Assembly (NCBI RefSeq): GCF_963576615.1
Contig: NC_088708.1
Location: 66,814,672-66,878,671 of the forward strand
Direction: 5' to 3'
Source of the DNA: Watersipora subatra
Taxonomy: Eukaryota; Bryozoa; Gymnolaemata; Cheilostomatida; Watersiporidae
Length of the DNA: 64,000 nt
The notes beneath the pieces are model-generated. The model had not been told where the DNA came from. It worked only from the letters and a program-made list of their open reading frames with translations, and searched no databases. The stretch's first letter is position 1; every line of letters starts with the position of its first letter. The position numbers and the translations under genes are program-made. Below, in pieces: positions 11,901 through 23,060 of the stretch.

Positions 11901-14900
11901 TGCAGTCGCTCAGGAAGAGAGTGGTAAGCAAAAATTTGAGAAACTAGCTGTTTCTTACTACCAGTTTTATATCAAAGTAACAATGAGAAGAATGGACTCG
12001 TATCAACACATAGAATCAGGGCTATATCTACTGATCACATGTTTTGATAGGGATTATTGATTTATTGGTTTATCATTGACTGAAAGGGTGAGCTACTGAC
12101 TATTCTGCTCCTATCAACACATATAGAATCAGGGCTATATCTACTGATCACTTGTTTTGATAGGATTATTGATTTATTGGTTAATTATTGACTAGCAGTA
12201 AGTCTGGCTATGCTCGGATCTCTTTCATTTTAACCAGATCACCCAGAGTGCGTGTTAAAGAGGCTGGTTCTCAGAAACCCGACAGAATTTTGAAATCAAA
12301 TATCTTTGGCAATCTGGGGGAAAGCATGGAGTATCCGCCTGTGAGATTTGGATGAAATTAGTCAAAATATGTAGAACCTTTATGCAGACTAACAGACAGA
12401 CACACATAATGACAAAGTGCAATTTATTAATATACATTATTAATAATTAAAGTAAATGAAGGCATCAAAAAGTTTGATGCATCAAATTCATCAAAAGATG
12501 CAAATGAATGCATTAAAAGTCGAAGGTTTTTAAAAAACTTGAGCAATTCTGTGCAGCCATTAGCAAAACGTTTACAAGTTTTTTTATAGTGAGAAGCTCA
12601 AATGGAACAAGTAATAACAAGGTTGTCATTGGTTGATATTATTTTTACTTCTATCTCGAGCTCACTTTTGTGTTCTCCTTTCAGAGCGTCTGAGACTTGA
12701 GGAAGCAAGGGAACAAGAGAGAAATGCCAGACTAACTCATGGTCTTCAACCACTTGAAGAAGCTGCCTACCCAAATACAAAAAGCCCTGTTCCTACTATA
12801 CATATGAAGTTTGGGAGGGTTGACTGTCACCCTACTATTTCCAACCAGTCTTCTAGAAACCCCTTTCCTGATGCCAAGCATGGCCTTCAAGAGACTTTAA
12901 CTTTTTTTCGAGACAACTTCGGTTTCACTACAAGGGAGAGTGTAGCATTGCTCGGTACGATCTTATTATGTACATCTCTGTAGACGTACTCTCGACTTTA
13001 TCGTGTTTTTGCTTTTAAAACTCAGCATTAAGTCAGAGTTATGGTTGTCATAAACTTTAGAGACAACATTCAACATTACAATGTAACATTGTAATGTTAC
13101 ATACAAAAATAATATAATTTTAGAATAATGCTTATTCTTTACATAGCACGCAGTTATCCCAAAATAAAAAATGTTGTTGTGTACAGCTGCAAGCAAGGTA
13201 TGTTACTTAAACAGTGCATGACTAAAGTAGAAACTTGCTGAACTTTTTAATTGTATAATTTTAAATAATTATACTGGTAAGCGCTTAGAACAAGTACATG
13301 AAATAATTGGAAATCGAATAAAGGCTTAACACTTAAGTAAACATAAAGAACATGTGTAGAATTAGAAATTTGGATCTCTAGAAAACAAGTTAGTAAACAA
13401 GTTAGTAAACAAGTTAGTAATATCTGAAAAACCAAAACTATTTACAGGTGCTCACACTCTTGGTGATGCAAAGGCCGAGTCATCAGGATTTGAAGGAACT
13501 TTCACTGATCATCAAGAGTGGCTAGACAATGAGTACTACAGAGATCTGATTGTAAAAGCTCAGGATTGGAAGCAGGTAGAGTGTGATCATGTTTAGTAAC
13601 CAGCTCAATTGCTGCATTTCCCTTTCAGCCAAGCAAGAACTCCTCTATCAAAGATTGCAAGGCCTCCCAAAGCCTGCATTCAATTAGATGGGCAGAGTTT
13701 TGTAATACCATGAGAATTACAAAAAATCTTAAGCTCAAAAAAAATCTTAAATCGCGGGTTTTCTCATCTACATGTAGTTAAATATTGGGTTATCTAATAT
13801 AGTAGATGTAACAAGTAGAAGTCAATTGTTATTGTAGGTTAACGCAAGACAGCTGAGCCCCTGGGAAGAACCAAGATGGCAGTGGACTAGACCAGCCCGA
13901 AATGGTAAACTGGACTTTGTGATGTTGAACTCTGATGTATGCCTCGTAAAGAATATGGATGTTGATGGTCAAGGAAGGTAACACTTTAATACCACTATTA
14001 ATAACACAGCTGTGACGAATTTATGTGTCGGTTGAAGACTAGATTAGACTCCAACTTTTTGATTCATTGCTTTAGAGCACATGGGTGGGAGTTTTAGTGC
14101 TTTTGATCATGATGTATAGTGTCCATGGCTAAATCCAGAACCTGCTAAAAGTGAAATCCATTCACAGTATAAATAGTTACCAAATGCAGCTCTAAATATG
14201 AACTAGAGATGTATTTAGTCTCAACAACATATCTGTCAATAGTTATGAAGTAGTTCGTCCACAACAAGCTAGAAACTTGTTGTGACTAGTCAGTCGTACT
14301 AGCCAACTCTACAGTCGTACTAGCCAACTCTACAGTCATACTAGCCAACTCTACAGTAAAACTAGCCAACTCTACAGAAGAACTAGCCAACTCTACAGTC
14401 ATACTAGCCAACTCTACAGTCGTACTAGCCAACTCTACAATAGAACTAGCCAACTCTACAGAAGAACTAGCTAACTCTTCAGTAGAATTAGCCAACTCTA
14501 CAATAGAACTAGCTAACTCTACAGTCGTACTAGTCAACTCTACAGTCATACTAGCCAACTCTACAATAGAACTAGCCAACTCTACAGTAGAACTTGCTAA
14601 CTATACAGTCGTACTAGCCAACTCTACAGTCGTACTAGGCAACTCTACAGTCATACTAGCCAACTCTACAGTAGAACTAGCCAACTCTGCAGTCATACTA
14701 GCCAACTCTACAGTAGAACTAGCCAACTCTACAGAAGAACTAGCCAACTTTACAGTAGAACTAGCCAACTCTACAATAGAACTAGCTAACTCTACAGTCA
14801 TACTAGGCAACTCTACAGTCGTACTAGCCAACTCTACAGTAGAACTAGCCAACTTTACAGTAGAACTAGCCAACTCTACAGTCAGACTGACCGACTCTAC

Positions 14901-15229
14901 AGTTAGACTGGCCGGCTCTATAATCAAACTAGTGTAGCTAACTCTACAATCTGACTATCCAAATTTAAAGAGCTTGTTATGACATCCATTTTTGTAGGGT
15001 CAATGCTACTTATCAGGAGATGAAGCCAGCCTATACTTATCCAATAGTGGAGGAGTTTGCTAGAGACAACTCCTTGTGGATTAGAGAGTTTTCAAGGGTA
15101 AAGTATATAGAATGTCTTCTTATTCAAAAGTACTCATGTGCAGTACAAGGATTTCTCTTGCATAAGGGATGTATGGAGTATGCATATAGAGTACAGGATG
15201 ATATCAAAATTCTAACTGCGCACCCTTGA
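8941..15229 (+). CDS. Secreted plant-type haem peroxidase, 7 exons
   Basis: Exons 8941-9033, 10632-10767, 11783-11923, 12685-12954, 13448-13575, 13838-13977 and 14998-15229 all have GT-AG borders and join in phase to about 379 residues. Exon 1 encodes a short basic, hydrophobic, signal-like N-terminus. Exon 2 holds the distal haem motif RLAFHDC (Arg54, His58). The exon 4/5 junction rebuilds the proximal motif VALLGAHTLG (His216). WLDNEYY at 238-244 supplies the Asp partner (Asp240), and LNSD in exon 6 matches the LPSD/LPTD segment of class I peroxidases. Such enzymes oxidise donors with hydrogen peroxide; the substrate here is unknown. Exon 1 is the least certain, because an AG just before it could make it an internal exon. 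The 3' end is also uncertain: a GTAAAG donor at 15098 could splice away the last 43 codons. Known relatives occur in cnidarians and lophotrochozoans. Confidence 0.88.
9990..10225 (-). mobile_element. tRNA-derived SINE, copy 1 of the ACTAGTACCCTGGCAG family
   Basis: Read on the minus strand it starts with ACTAGTACCCTGGCAGTGCA and ends with TTTTATTATAGTAAAGG after a GGACA-rich stretch. The internal promoter-like part is degenerate. It lies in peroxidase intron 1, immediately beside a second copy. Confidence 0.7.
10226..10490 (-). mobile_element. tRNA-derived SINE, copy 2
   Basis: On the minus strand: head ACTAGTACGCTGGCAGTC, then a tRNA-like core with an A-box-like TGGTGCAGTGGTAGCATGC and a B-box-like AGGTTCAATGCC, then a tail rich in GACAGACGGACAGAC and ending TTTTATTATAGTAA. 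Same architecture as the copies at 26.0, 28.2 and 30.1 kb. Confidence 0.8.
11998..12195. repeat. Direct duplication of about 85 bp in a peroxidase intron
   Basis: A segment with core AGAATCAGGGCTATATCTAC occurs at 11998-12082 and again at 12108-12195. The copies are about 95 percent alike over their length, by eye. Confidence 0.9.
14288..14933. repeat. 21-bp minisatellite, about 31 copies
   Basis: The unit is ACTAGCCAACTCTACAGTCG plus T, with a variable 3' tail (CGT, CAT, AGA, AAA). It lies in the last peroxidase intron (13978-14997). The unit is a multiple of three, so the minus strand reads as a 7-residue repeat (ELASTTV) in two long spurious ORFs. Confidence 0.96.
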
Positions 15230-15655
15230 CAATTGTAACAAAACTACAGTCACTGTCACATCTGTAGAGCAAGCCAAAACTGTTAAGTAGGCCTGGCCCA
15301 TATGTTATGCAGATGAGCCTTTCCATTTCATATAATCAAGAATATACTTGTTTTCATTCAAAATTTTGCCCCGCAATACTTAAAGATTACCTTTGTGTAG
15401 GTTGTGTATGTATGGAGGATGCATATATTGTATAGTATGACAGTAAAATCTTAACTACGCACCCTTAATAATCATAATGAAACCGCATTTATTATTGGAA
15501 TGAATAGAATGCAAGTCACAATTGTAAAATAAAACAAAGTGTTGAACAAGACACACCTGGTATGCAAGTCACATGCATACTATGAGTCACACCTGATATA
15601 AAGGTATTATAGCTCTTTTCCATTTCATATAATATAGAATACATTTATTTTTAGG
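15160..15655. repeat. Diverged tandem duplication of the peroxidase 3' end
   Basis: The last codons and 3' flank (15163-15350) resemble 15396-15650. Shared words include GTATGGAG(T/G)ATGCATAT, AACT(G/A)CGCACCCTT and TTTCCATTTCATATAAT. The second copy carries stops, so it is a non-coding echo of the terminal exon. Confidence 0.75.
15528..15533 (+). terminator. Possible polyadenylation signal for the peroxidase
   Basis: AATAAA lies 299 bases after the peroxidase stop codon, on the same strand. Further AATAAA words occur near 15834 and 15853, so the true site is not fixed. Confidence 0.35.
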
Positions 15656-15770
15656 CTATGTTCTAGTTATCAAGCATTTTTCTATCCATTATAGTAGCCT
15701 ATTTGCTTTTTTTTAATTGCACCAGAATACAATGCTCATTTGACTAAACACGGACATTTTATACATTGTA

Positions 15771-15776
15771 TTTATT
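15771..15776 (-). terminator. Possible polyadenylation signal for the sulfotransferase
   Basis: Plus-strand TTTATT (minus AATAAA) lies about 550 bases beyond the sulfotransferase stop, in a run of similar words. Weak evidence. Confidence 0.25.
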
Positions 15777-16326
15777 TTATTTGTTTATTATTTACATGTA
15801 CCCAACAATATATCTTATTCAACTTCAAATTTAATAAAATAATTCATAGAGAATAAAACACCTGGCACATATATACATAAACATATAAACAGGAAGTGTA
15901 AATCGCAATATGTGAAAATAAATGAATTCATTTTCTGTGAATAGCCGCATGTGATATTAGCATAAGGCTTGTATGATTAGCTACTTAAAGCCTTATCAAT
16001 CAGTCAGACAAAAGGTTTAGTGATCTAATCAAGTGAAATATTTTATGTCTCTAGAATCTATGCAATAGAACTATGCAAAATGTATGCCATGCTTAAAAAG
16101 CTAGTTCTTCAATTATTCTTCCAATCTATAATGTTGTAGGTATTCAACAAAATGATAGACACACTCTGGCAAGGAGTTGTTCTGCATCGACCAAGAAGAT
16201 GATAACTCCCTCTCATTCATGGTTGTTCCGAGTACAAAATATAACCAAGCCACATTCAAATATATAAAATATCATCAGCTTTAGCACGTTTCACTATTCC
16301 ACTATTGATAGTAACACCTTTTACCT

Positions 16327-17546
16327 TTATCTCAAAGCATACCCGAACAGCTTAAAATCAAGAGCATACAATTGCTGTATTCCTAAGATAACTCGTCTGT
16401 TTACAGAATTCACATAGGCTTTGGTGAGATCCATTGGAAAACCTTTGGGCATGGCTGTGTTAAAATAGATCTTTAGAAATTGGTCTTTAGCCTCAGATCT
16501 CATGCTAGCTATATAATCATAAAGGTCGGCTCCTAGGCTCTCATATTTCACTGAAAATATAACATCATGGTAGGTTTATGATAATGCAGCCGTAAACATA
16601 TTTATACACATTTGGGAGAACTTATGCTACTGATAGAAGCCAATGAAAATCTTTTGAAAGCAAGTGTAACAAGAAAAGTATAATTGCTATATTTTAATGC
16701 ATTTCTCATCTAAGGCTAGCAACTCTTTGTGAAATAAGTACAGAATTGGTGCAAGGAAAAGTTACATTTACTTATCTAGTAACTAAGTAGAAATCGTTTG
16801 ACCTGATGGGTGTGAGCATATCTGATGAATTGTGATGACTTACGTATGACCATATAAGGCACTGTGCACACTGAACATATAGTATTTATTGGAGATAGTT
16901 TCACATCCAGCTTGTGTAGACTGTGACTTCCGTTTGCATAGTGAAGGAGGCAACGCAGGAACCCCTCAAACTTTAGTTCCCCTGATAAAGTTTCTCTAAA
17001 CTTTGCGCACTGAGTTCTGTATCCACGTCGTTGGACTATACTGTCATTATAAGCAGCGATTAGCCTTTGCCAGGGGTCCCGAACTATGATAATAGTGCTC
17101 TGAGGAGCGCTTGCAAGACGGTCCGGTCTCATAAGTGCGGAGCGTTTAAGGTTTAAAGCCAGCGCTCCAGAATGGACTGCCTGAAGGGTGGAGATGTTGT
17201 ACATAGCCTTCAATTTTAGTGGTATTGATTCTATTTGCAACATTGAATGCTTGAACCACGTGCTAAAAACATAAGGTACTGGGCAATAGATTGTCTGTAT
17301 GGCTTTGGAGTAGAGTAAAGTTTTGGGAGCTGCTATTGACGTCTTGTCCACGGCTCTGCAGTGGTTGCTTTTGAGTTGAAGACGATTCTCGAAGCGGTTT
17401 ACATTTAGGCCAGAGTATCTCATGTGAGAGATGTCATATTTTTGGTGACTTTCTTGAGAAAAAAATACACTTGACAGTAAAATCATAAAAGTTATCACCA
17501 CCAAGAACAATGTAATGATGCACTTGCAAAATTTGATGCACCTCAT
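16327..17546 (-). CDS. Carbohydrate sulfotransferase, HNK-1/chondroitin 4-O type
   Basis: Two exons, 16844-17546 and 16327-16550, join in phase (GTAAGT donor, TTTTCAG acceptor) to 308 residues. The protein is a type II membrane protein: short basic N-terminus, membrane segment at about residues 9-29, then a lumenal domain. YCPVPYVFSTWFKHSML (87-103) matches the PAPS 5'-phosphosulfate loop region, and IIIVRDPWQRLIAAY (152-166) the 3'-phosphate site. The C-terminus has the family signature KYESL followed later by LYALDFKLFGY. Enzymes of this family move sulfate from PAPS to galactosamine or glucuronic acid residues of glycans in the Golgi. The acceptor cannot be told here. In the 3'-phosphate motif an Ala (164) replaces the usual Ser. 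The gene converges on the peroxidase with 1.1 kb between stop codons. Confidence 0.87.
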
Positions 17547-17599
17547 TCTAGAAGTTATTGTCTCGGTCTTGGAACAACCCTACAAGGATAAAAGTAGTA

Positions 17600-19840
17600 T
17601 ACTATCATCAAGTAGACATCAAGTTTAAAATTATGTAGCAACTCATTAAGCAGTACTTATCGGTGGTTCAACAAATAAGCAAAAGCATTCTCAGCGCTGC
17701 CGACCAGCTTTATCAAAAGCAGAGAAAACTGAATTGTAGGCAGCCCTTGAAATGAAACCAGATATTAAACATAAATTGGTTTATATACCAATAACAACAA
17801 CAATACCAATAAAACCAGAGTTGTTTTTATTACAGTGCTAGTGAGAAACAGTTGGCTGTTATGCTCCTTGTAATGTTCTCATCGATTATTAGCTTGATAC
17901 TTCTATGAATTTTTTATGATCAGTTAACCCTGTCTGTCGACAACGCCTGATGATGTTTGAAATACCTCTGACTCTTTTATTCGCAATTCTCTTGAGCAAT
18001 GATAAATCGACTTTTCTTGCTTTCATAAACAAAGGTTAGGGCTCCTAAGCATAAGGTTCATTTAGCTTTTCAGCACTTATTATAAAAAGCAATGTTTAAA
18101 TATTACAAAACGGTATTGATTGTAAACAATGTTCGCTTTAATTTTAAACTGCAGATTCAGTCACGGTTAATGTTAGTGGCGGGTTGTTATGAAATGTAAT
18201 GGCTGCTGATTGACAAGCAGTGCTTTATGCATGGGACCATATATGGAGGAGGTGGGGATAGCAGACCACACAAAGCTAACCATCAAAAAGCCATTCTCAC
18301 TTGCTTTAAATGGTATTTCAACTTTGCTCTCACCCACTCCAATTGAGCAGTTCTCTCAGCCAGTAGTTGCGGGTGATGAAGTGGGCCAGAGCTTGCATAT
18401 TTTAAAAGTACGCCTCAAAGTGATAGCCGTGTTTACAAACGGCTAATTAATATCAGTTTAGGCAACTACTCCTTCTTTAGCAATTGAATTTTATTAGCAA
18501 GTTCAAGGTTAACAGCTTGGTGCTATCCTATTACCTACACTGATTGCTTTTGTAAAACGGTTTTAGTCTGAATCTGAAAATGGCTGCTATTCAATTTTGA
18601 GAGGGAGTTGAGAATTCAATTTCGCCAGGTTGTAATGTTATAAGCCATCGGTAAATGTTTACATAAATCGTTTTATGTATGCAGCTATGAGAGGCATCAA
18701 GTGGCACTCACTAACTAAATAGAAATTGTTCCATTATACAAGTTGGTTATGCGCCATCATGGGCAGCCTTCTTGAGAACTTTGGCGAGTGAAGTGCCAAC
18801 TATGTATGAAATACTTTAGATGCACAGATTAATGGGAACACAATTGTGTGAGTTTCTCTGTGTTGGCCATGGCCTTGCTGATAATAGTACAACCTTTTAC
18901 AAGTGAATACGGTAGTTCTAGTTAAATAATGCATTTCTAAAAACGGCTTACGAGTATATAGAATATTACACGTTGGTCCATTTGGCTTTACCTTTCACAT
19001 TTGTCAGTGTATTCTTATTCAGATTGTAACTTACAATAAGTTTGCTAAAACTTGACTGTTCATCATTATGTAAATGTTGCTATTTGAAATCCGACCTTCG
19101 TTTACCTAAGTAGTCCGTAAATGTATCGAATTACGTTTTCTTTTGTACCATCAACGTTACTCCTAATGACAAACTCTCATTAATAATCCGTCTCCATACT
19201 TATTTCTTAGTCTTTCCTAACAATTTAGATATACATGTACACGTATTTTATTTTTTTGGTTATTTGCTACAGTTCTAATTGTATTGTAAAATTTTAATTA
19301 TCATTTTAAAATTTAAACTACAACAGCTTAGCAGCATTTGATTTGAGTTCCCAATCTTGATGTTCCATGATTGATTATAACTTTGCATTATAAAAGTACA
19401 TGTACCAGCGTTTCATGATTTTAAGCTTAGCCTAGCATTTGTGGTAATTCCGAAAGAAGCAAAGTTCGTAAACTCTATAAATATACCTTTCACATATACA
19501 TATCAATGTATTATGTATATAAATCTATTTATATGTACACATGTACATATAAATATATTTTATTTATGTATATATATAAATATAATACGTATATAGTATA
19601 CTATACATTTACGTCTGTATATATGTATATATAAATTATATGTATCTGGGCTTATACATATAATGTATAAGCTCATATATATTATTATTGTATAATTAAA
19701 ATCCATAAATTAGCAATTTTTTAGCTAAATAAAGTTTTCTAATATTTGGTGAATACTTTTGAAAGTTTTCCATATATTGTTGTATGGCCTAATTTGAAAA
19801 AAAGACATTTCTATTTTTGAAATGAAATTATTGCCAATTA
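17600..19840. other. Gene-poor stretch, AT-rich
   Basis: No supported exon. A 78-codon plus ORF at 18210-18446 has no recognisable motif. From about 19490 to 19690 the sequence is a degenerate TATATGTA-type simple repeat. Confidence 0.4.
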
Positions 19841-19849
19841 TTGCCAATA

Positions 19850-19902
19850 CTATATAGGCCTATATATATATATATACATATATATGTATATATATATACA
19901 TA

Positions 19903-19989
<87 letters not shown>

Positions 19990-19990
19990 G

Positions 19991-20034
<44 letters not shown>

Positions 20035-20192
20035 GAAACCCTAAATGGCAAAAATATAGTAGCATTATTGTACATGAATAGTTTTGTTGGGTCTATTCAC
20101 CATTGAACTTCAAGGTTCTGTGAAACTATATAGGCCTATATATATATATATATATATACATATATATGTATATATATATACATATATATGTA

Positions 20193-20247
<55 letters not shown>

Positions 20248-20264
20248 GTATATATATATATATG

Positions 20265-20340
<76 letters not shown>

Positions 20341-20440
20341 TATATAGAAACCCTAAATGGCAAAAATATAGTAGCATTATTGTACATGAATAGTTTTGTT
20401 GGGTCTATTCACCATTGAACTTCAAGGTTCTGTGAATCAT
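19850..20440. repeat. Two tandem copies of a TA/CATA microsatellite block with its flank
   Basis: Each copy starts with CTATATAGGCCTATATATAT (19850 and 20126), runs through about 180-215 bp of TA/TGTA repeat, then a shared unique flank that includes AGAAACCCTAAATGGCAAAA and CATTGAACTTCAAGGTTCTG. The copy spacing is 276 bp. All long Tyr-Ile ORFs here come from the repeat. Confidence 0.95.
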
Positions 20441-20599
20441 CAATTAATTATAAATTTTTAATTTGTTTAATGTATTGTAACAGGAAAGTAAGATGTTAAA
20501 ACAATTCTTTCTCTAGTGAACATCACTCAGACATTGTTTCTAAGTGAATATATAAAATAACACTATGATATCTGTATTTTAAAGTGTAGGGAAAGCATT

Positions 20600-20929
20600 A
20601 TGAAAGGCGAAGTGGTGCAAGTTGATGTTAGTGACAACTACCAAAAATTTCATCAGGATGAAACACAAGCTGCTCACTGGGCATACAACCAGGTTACATT
20701 GTTTACCTGTTGCACACGGACTGTAAATGAAATATATAGCGTTTGTTTTGTCAGTGACTACCTAAATCATGATAAGTATTCAGTTTATGTGTACATTGAC
20801 AAGCTGATATCAATGATAAAATCTGAAAATGAACGCATAACTTCAATCTGCATGTTTTCAGATGGCTTGGCGGCACAGTTCAAAAACCGTTTTATGTTTG
20901 CTGATCTTCACTGGTTTAAAGTGGCCTAA
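20600..20929 (+). pseudogene. Transposase-like or mobile-element protein fragment
   Basis: An ORF of 109 codons contains DETQAAHWAYNQVTLFT, then FVSDYLNHDKYSVYVY and FSDGLAAQFKNRFMF. This spacing of HW, SD..HDK and FSDG..QFKNR is seen in a large uncharacterised, probably transposon-derived protein family common in marine invertebrate genomes. Only the middle of the domain is present. Both sides run into repeats (TA blocks on the left, a dispersed repeat on the right), so it is most likely a remnant. The family assignment is from memory of the pattern and is not certain. Confidence 0.45.
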
Positions 20930-21103
20930 TGGCCTTAAGGTAGTATAATGTACAATATAAAGAGTAAATACCTGTTGGTAATTGGTAGTTGGTAACCTGT
21001 CTGTTCAAAACAGATCTGTCATGATTACCAACAGCTAATTACTCTCCATATTATACATAATGCTATACACTGTGCTATATATATACATATATATATATAT
21101 TAT

Positions 21104-21144
<41 letters not shown>

Positions 21145-21149
<5 letters not shown>

Positions 21150-21600
21150 AAATGGTCTTTGGTCAGAAAATTGACTTGTATTTAACATTTAATAACATTT
21201 GCCATTCTAACTTTCAAACTACATATCATGAGAAAAGTTTCCAAACTTTGTCAAACAACTTTTAAACTCATATTTCCTCATACCGTATTATGAGGAAAAT
21301 GTTTTGTGCAGGTCAAATAAATTAAAAAATAAAACGACTTTAAAAAGATTTAGATGTAAATGTGAAATAATTAGCAAGTAACAGCTAAATTAAGTTGGTT
21401 TTGCTACGGTAATGATAAAACTAATACGAGCTGAAAAAAACAAAATATAAATCCTGAATATGTAGAATTAATAATAACAATTCTTGCATAGAATTGTGTG
21501 TGCATAAAAAAGGTTATTGTTCCAACAGAGCCTATCCATCAAAACTTTGAATATGGAGACACTCCTACTTTACGGAGACTCTTCCCACGGAGGCAATGTA
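21145..21600 (+). repeat. Dispersed repeat R, copy 1
   Basis: Resembles 32200-32830 over its length, with shared words GTCAGAAAATTGA(C/T)TTGTAT, ATGTGAAATAATTAGCAA and CTATCCATCAAAACTTTGAA. It starts in a TA run and ends where the 36-bp array begins. Confidence 0.85.
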
Positions 21601-21609
21601 ATTTTCCTT

Positions 21610-23060
21610 TGTAGATGTTCTTCTGTACATAGTAACTAAAGGTCATACAGATGCTCCTCTGTTCATAGTAACTAAAGTTCATACAGATACTCCTCTGTAC
21701 ATAGTAACTAAAGGTCATACAGATACTCCTCAGTACATAGTAACTAAAGGTCATACAGATGCTCCTCTGTACATAGTAACTAAAGGTCATACAGATGCTC
21801 CTCTGTACATAGTAACTAGAAGTCATACAGATACTCCTCTGTACATAGTAACTAAAGGTCATACAGATACTCCTCTGTACATAGTAACTAAAGGTCATAC
21901 AGATGCTCCTCTGTTCATAGTAACTAAAGTTTATACAGATACTCCTCTGTACATAGTAACTAAAGGTCATAAAGATGCTCCTCTGTACATAGTAACTAAA
22001 GTTCATACAGATACTCCTCTGTACATAGTAACTAAAGGTCATACAGATGCTCCTCTGTACATAGTAACTAAAGGTCATACAGATACTCCTCTGTACATAG
22101 TAACTAAAGGTCATACAGATGCTCCTCTGTTCATAGTAACTAAAGTTCATACAGATACTCCTCTGTACATAGTAACTAAAGGTCATAAAGATGCTCCTCT
22201 GTACATAGTAACTAAAGTTCATACAGATACTCCTCTGTACATAGTAACTAAAGGTCATACAGATGCTCCTCTGTACATAGTAACTAAAGGTCATACAGAT
22301 ACTCCTCTGTACATAGTAACTAAAGGTCATACAGATACTCCTCAGTACATAGTAACTAAAGGTCATACATATGCTCCTCTGTACATAGTAACTAAAGGTC
22401 ATACAGATGCTCCTCTGTACATAGTAACTAAAGTTCATACAGGTACTCCTCTGTACATAGTAACTAAAGGTCATACAGATGCTCCTCTGTACATAGTAAC
22501 TAAAGGTCATACAGATGCTCCTCTGTACATAGTAACTAAAGGTCATACAGATGCTCCTCTGTACATAGTAACTAAAGTTCATACAGGTACTCCTCTGTAC
22601 ATAGTAACTAAAGGTCATACAGATGCTCCTCTGTACATAGTAACTAAAGGTCATACAGATGCTCCTCTGTACATAGTAACTAAAGTTCATACAGGTACTC
22701 CTCTGTACATAGTAACTAAAGGTCATACAGATGCTCCTCTGTACATAGTAACTAAAGGTCATACAGATGCTCCTCTGTACATAGTAACTAAAGTTCATAC
22801 AGGTACTCCTCTGTACATAGTAACTAAAGGTCATACAGATGCTCCTCTGTACATAGTAACTAAAGGTCATACAGATGCTCCTCTGTACATAGTAACTAAA
22901 GGTCATACAGATGCTCCTCTGTACATAGTAACTAAAGTTCATACAGGTACTCCTCTGTACATAGTAACTAAAGGTCATACAGATGCTCCTCTGTACATAG
23001 TAACTAAAGTTCATACAGGTACTCCTCTGTACATAGTAACTAAAGGTCATACAGATGATC
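21610..23060. repeat. 36-bp satellite array, about 40 copies
   Basis: The unit is CATACAGATGCTCCTCTGTA followed by CATAGTAACTAAAGGT. Two main variants alternate: ...AAAGGTCATACAGATGCTCC and ...AAAGTTCATACAGGTACTCC, forming a higher-order pattern of mostly two to four units. The unit is a multiple of three. The minus strand is open for 503 codons as a 12-residue repeat (MTFSYYVQRSIC), and one plus frame is open through the unit too. I treat the long ORF as repeat-derived. Confidence 0.96.

Noticed and set aside
14286..14927. Minus-strand ORFs with ELASTTV repeats
   Set aside because: Come from an intronic 21-bp satellite on the strand opposite the peroxidase gene.
18210..18446. 78-codon plus ORF
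   Set aside because: No motif, no splice context and no resemblance to a known family.
21539..23050. 503-codon minus-strand ORF
   Set aside because: Entirely 36-bp satellite; no unique coding sequence except a short tail. Kept as a repeat and a finding.
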